Of a stretch of 21,756 nucleotides of DNA, positions 20,128-21,756 are shown piece after piece. The notes under the pieces are model-generated. The model ran no database searches. It was not told the origin of the DNA and saw only the letters and a list, made by a program, of their open reading frames with translations. Source of the stretch: CALGSZ01 sp042408955 (GTDB taxonomy: Bacteria; Chloroflexota; Chloroflexia; Thermomicrobiales; UBA6265); contig JBHOQQ010000030.1 in assembly GCA_042408955.1 (NCBI GenBank), positions 1 through 21,756 on the forward strand, in the 5' to 3' direction. Positions within the stretch are counted from its first letter, which is position 1; each line of letters opens with the position of its first letter. The position numbers and the translations under genes were made by a program.

Positions 20128-20564
20128 CTTGCACGGTGCTACAAGGAACCGTTCTTGTTGCTGGAAAGGCAAGCGGCCAGGCCCTCACGACCGGCGTGCC
20201 ACTGAGCCTTTGGGGCGGCCTTGATCCAGCCACTGGCGAAGTGATTGACCGGCGGCATCCGTGGTCGGGTAAGCATGTCGCCGGCCGGGTTTTGTGCTTG
20301 CCATTCGGCCGCGGCTCATGCTCGGCAAGTGGCGTCTTGCTCGAAGCAATTCGGAATGGGACCGCGCCTGCCGCGATCATCGTGTCGCGCGTTGATCCGA
20401 TTCTCGGGCTTGGCGCGATCCTGGGCGACGAGTTTTTTGGCCGCGCCATCCCCGTGATACTTGCGCCGCCCGAATTCTGGCGCCATGTTCGCGACGGCGA
20501 TTGGCTTGATGTCTATCCAGACGGCCGCATCGAGATCCGCAGCGCGGGTCCCCATCCTCGCTGA
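20118..20564 (+). CDS. Aconitase X, small (swivel) subunit, DUF126
   Basis: This subunit supplies the swivel domain that completes the aconitase X active site. Over 148 residues it has VLVAGKASGQALTTGVPLSL, the DRRHPWSGKHVAGRVL block and LPFGRGSCSASGVLLEAI (residues 61-78). The serine-rich GRGSCSxS loop is thought to provide the catalytic base. It ends with IPVILAPPEFWRHVRDGDWL. GTG 20118 sits seven bases after GAGG, and ATG 20124 forms an ATGA overlap with the large-subunit stop; either start keeps the domain whole. Overlap with the large subunit implies one enzyme of two chains. It ends 40 bases from the convergent leuB. Confidence 0.9.
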   Translation: MVMTCTVLQGTVLVAGKASGQALTTGVPLSLWGGLDPATGEVIDRRHPWSGKHVAGRVLCLPFGRGSCSASGVLLEAIRNGTAPAAIIVSRVDPILGLGAILGDEFFGRAIPVILAPPEFWRHVRDGDWLDVYPDGRIEIRSAGPHPR

Positions 20565-20604
20565 TACCCGGCGCCCAGCACCCGCAGAGCGTAGCTAGCC
20601 GCGT

Positions 20605-21711
20605 TCACAGCGCCCGAATCCGCTCCGCCACGGCGATACCAAACTCGCGCGTGCTCACCGCAGGCCGGTCAGAATTGGCAATGTCCGGGGTGCGAATGCC
20701 ATCCTCTATTGTTGCCTGAATAGCGCGCTCCACGGCTTTGGCCTCTTCTTCCAGACCCAAGGACAGGCGCAGAAGCATCGCGAGGGACATGATGGTACCC
20801 GTCGGATTCGCCCGGTTTTGCCCGGCCATCGCCGGCGCGCTCCCGTGAATCGGCTCATAGACTCCGCGCCGCCGAGAATCCGTGGCTGAGTGTGGCGCGC
20901 CGATGCTGGCCGACGGCAGTAAGCCAATGGATCCTGCCAGGACAGACGCCTCATCGGTCAGGATGTCACCGAACATATTCTCGGTTACCACAACGTCAAA
21001 CCGACCTGGCTGGCGGATCAGACGCATGGACATGGTATCAACCAGTACATGCTCCAGTTCAACATCCGGATAATTCGCGCTTATCTCCGTGACGATTTGC
21101 CGCCAGAGGCGAGACGAGGCCAGGACATTCGCCTTGTCAACGCTTGCCACCTTTCGCCGTCGCATCCGCGCCAGATCGAATGCAAGCCGGGCAACGCGCG
21201 CAATCTCATGCTCCCGATAGATCAACGTGTCGATCGCCGCGCGTCCCCGGCGCTCGTGCCACTGCCGCGAAGGCCGTCCAAAGTAGATTCCGCCGGTGAG
21301 CTCCCGCACGACAAGGACATCGGCTCCCTTGACAATCTCTGCTTTGACCGGCGACGTATCAGCGAGTGCATCGAAGACCCTGATCGGCCGCAGGTTCGCG
21401 AACAGCCCCATCCCCTTGCGCAGCGCCAGCAACCCGCGCTCTGGCCTGAGCGGGACAGGAAGATCGTCCCACTTGGGGCCGCCAATGGCCCCGAGAAGCA
21501 CGGCGTCGGCGGCACGGCAGCGGTCGAGATCCTCCGGCCGCAGTGGAACACCGTAGGCATCGATTGCGGCTCCGCCGATCTTCACTTCGAAGGTGGAAAA
21601 CGTATGTCCGAAGCGCTCGCCCACCGCCATGAGCGCCCGTACCGCCTCTTCGACGATCTCTGGTCCCACGCCGTCGCCCGGCAGGAGCGCTATCGTCGCC
21701 GTTGTACCCAC
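20605..21711 (-). CDS. leuB: 3-isopropylmalate dehydrogenase (leucine synthesis)
   Basis: LeuB oxidatively decarboxylates 3-isopropylmalate to 2-oxoisocaproate in leucine synthesis. The 368-residue protein has LLPGDGVGPEIVEEAVRAL, GPKWDDLP, the substrate-loop ERGLLALRKGMGLFANLRP (residues 91-109) and RELTGGIYFG with Tyr143. Further on are SVDKANVLASS with Lys193, and VTENMFGDILTDEAS with Asp249 and Asp253. The loop places it with isopropylmalate rather than isocitrate dehydrogenases. At the NAD-ribose site the usual HGSAPDIAG reads HGSAPAMAGQNRANP, with Ala294 replacing the conserved Asp. GTG 21711 has AGGGAG about ten bases upstream, close to the window edge. Other leu genes, if any, lie outside. 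Confidence 0.92.
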   Translation of the reverse strand: MGTTATIALLPGDGVGPEIVEEAVRALMAVGERFGHTFSTFEVKIGGAAIDAYGVPLRPEDLDRCRAADAVLLGAIGGPKWDDLPVPLRPERGLLALRKGMGLFANLRPIRVFDALADTSPVKAEIVKGADVLVVRELTGGIYFGRPSRQWHERRGRAAIDTLIYREHEIARVARLAFDLARMRRRKVASVDKANVLASSRLWRQIVTEISANYPDVELEHVLVDTMSMRLIRQPGRFDVVVTENMFGDILTDEASVLAGSIGLLPSASIGAPHSATDSRRRGVYEPIHGSAPAMAGQNRANPTGTIMSLAMLLRLSLGLEEEAKAVERAIQATIEDGIRTPDIANSDRPAVSTREFGIAVAERIRAL

Positions 21712-21756
21712 CCCTCAACTCTCCCTTTCACCATTGCACGATACACACGGAAGGCG

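Noticed and set aside
1..21756. CRISPR arrays, insertion sequences, integrases, prophage genes or attachment sites
   Set aside because: I saw no regularly spaced repeats, transposase or integrase motifs, or tRNA-flanking repeats. The window reads as ordinary chromosome.

Overview
The window is about 21.8 kb of fairly GC-rich (roughly 60 %) bacterial chromosome. It is densely coding, with short intergenic spaces, frequent GTG/TTG starts and several 4-17 nt gene overlaps. No insertion sequence, phage gene, CRISPR array, rRNA or tRNA was found. Protein style points to Chloroflexota, probably a Thermomicrobia-like lineage. The clues are a membrane-anchored YvcK next to gap, a RodZ-like protein with a Pro/Thr-rich stalk, a TPR protein with an acidic tail, and a two-subunit aconitase X. 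This placement is inference from protein style, not a phylogeny.

Left part (1-6.7 kb): a 3'-truncated nusA on the minus strand has its own promoter and a leader hairpin. It diverges from a central-carbon cluster on the plus strand: yvcK/glmR, gap, pgk, tpiA (4-nt overlap with pgk) and secG. The cluster joins triose-phosphate glycolysis, a regulator of carbon flow to the cell wall, and a protein-export subunit.

Middle (6.7-10.7 kb): a small membrane protein (minus), then coaBC (coenzyme A synthesis) overlapping a YggT-like membrane protein, a tiny single-span membrane peptide, and a lipid/diacylglycerol kinase. A RodZ-like morphogenesis protein converges on the kinase, with a hairpin spanning both gene ends.

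10.8-15.9 kb: a 482-residue protein with a cysteine module at each end joined by a long disordered linker (minus) diverges from miaB (tRNA methylthiotransferase). miaB is followed by a TPR protein and a class I methyltransferase.

16-18.7 kb: on the minus strand, mobA, a DUF1232 membrane protein and a small basic membrane protein form an apparent operon. Divergent from mobA is a promoter, about 140 nt of structured sequence and a strong intrinsic terminator. This looks like a small RNA or attenuated leader in front of a 90-residue SWIM zinc-finger protein. Converging on that is a DarA/PstA-type cyclic-di-AMP receptor with a small unrecognised gene overlapping its 3' end.

18.8-21.7 kb: the large and small subunits of an aconitase X (overlapping genes) converge on leuB, whose usual NAD-ribose-binding Asp is replaced by Ala.

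The most interesting items are the putative RNA/attenuator before the SWIM gene, the twin-cysteine-module protein, the substrate-unassigned aconitase X, the nusA leader, and the small gene coupled to the cyclic-di-AMP receptor.
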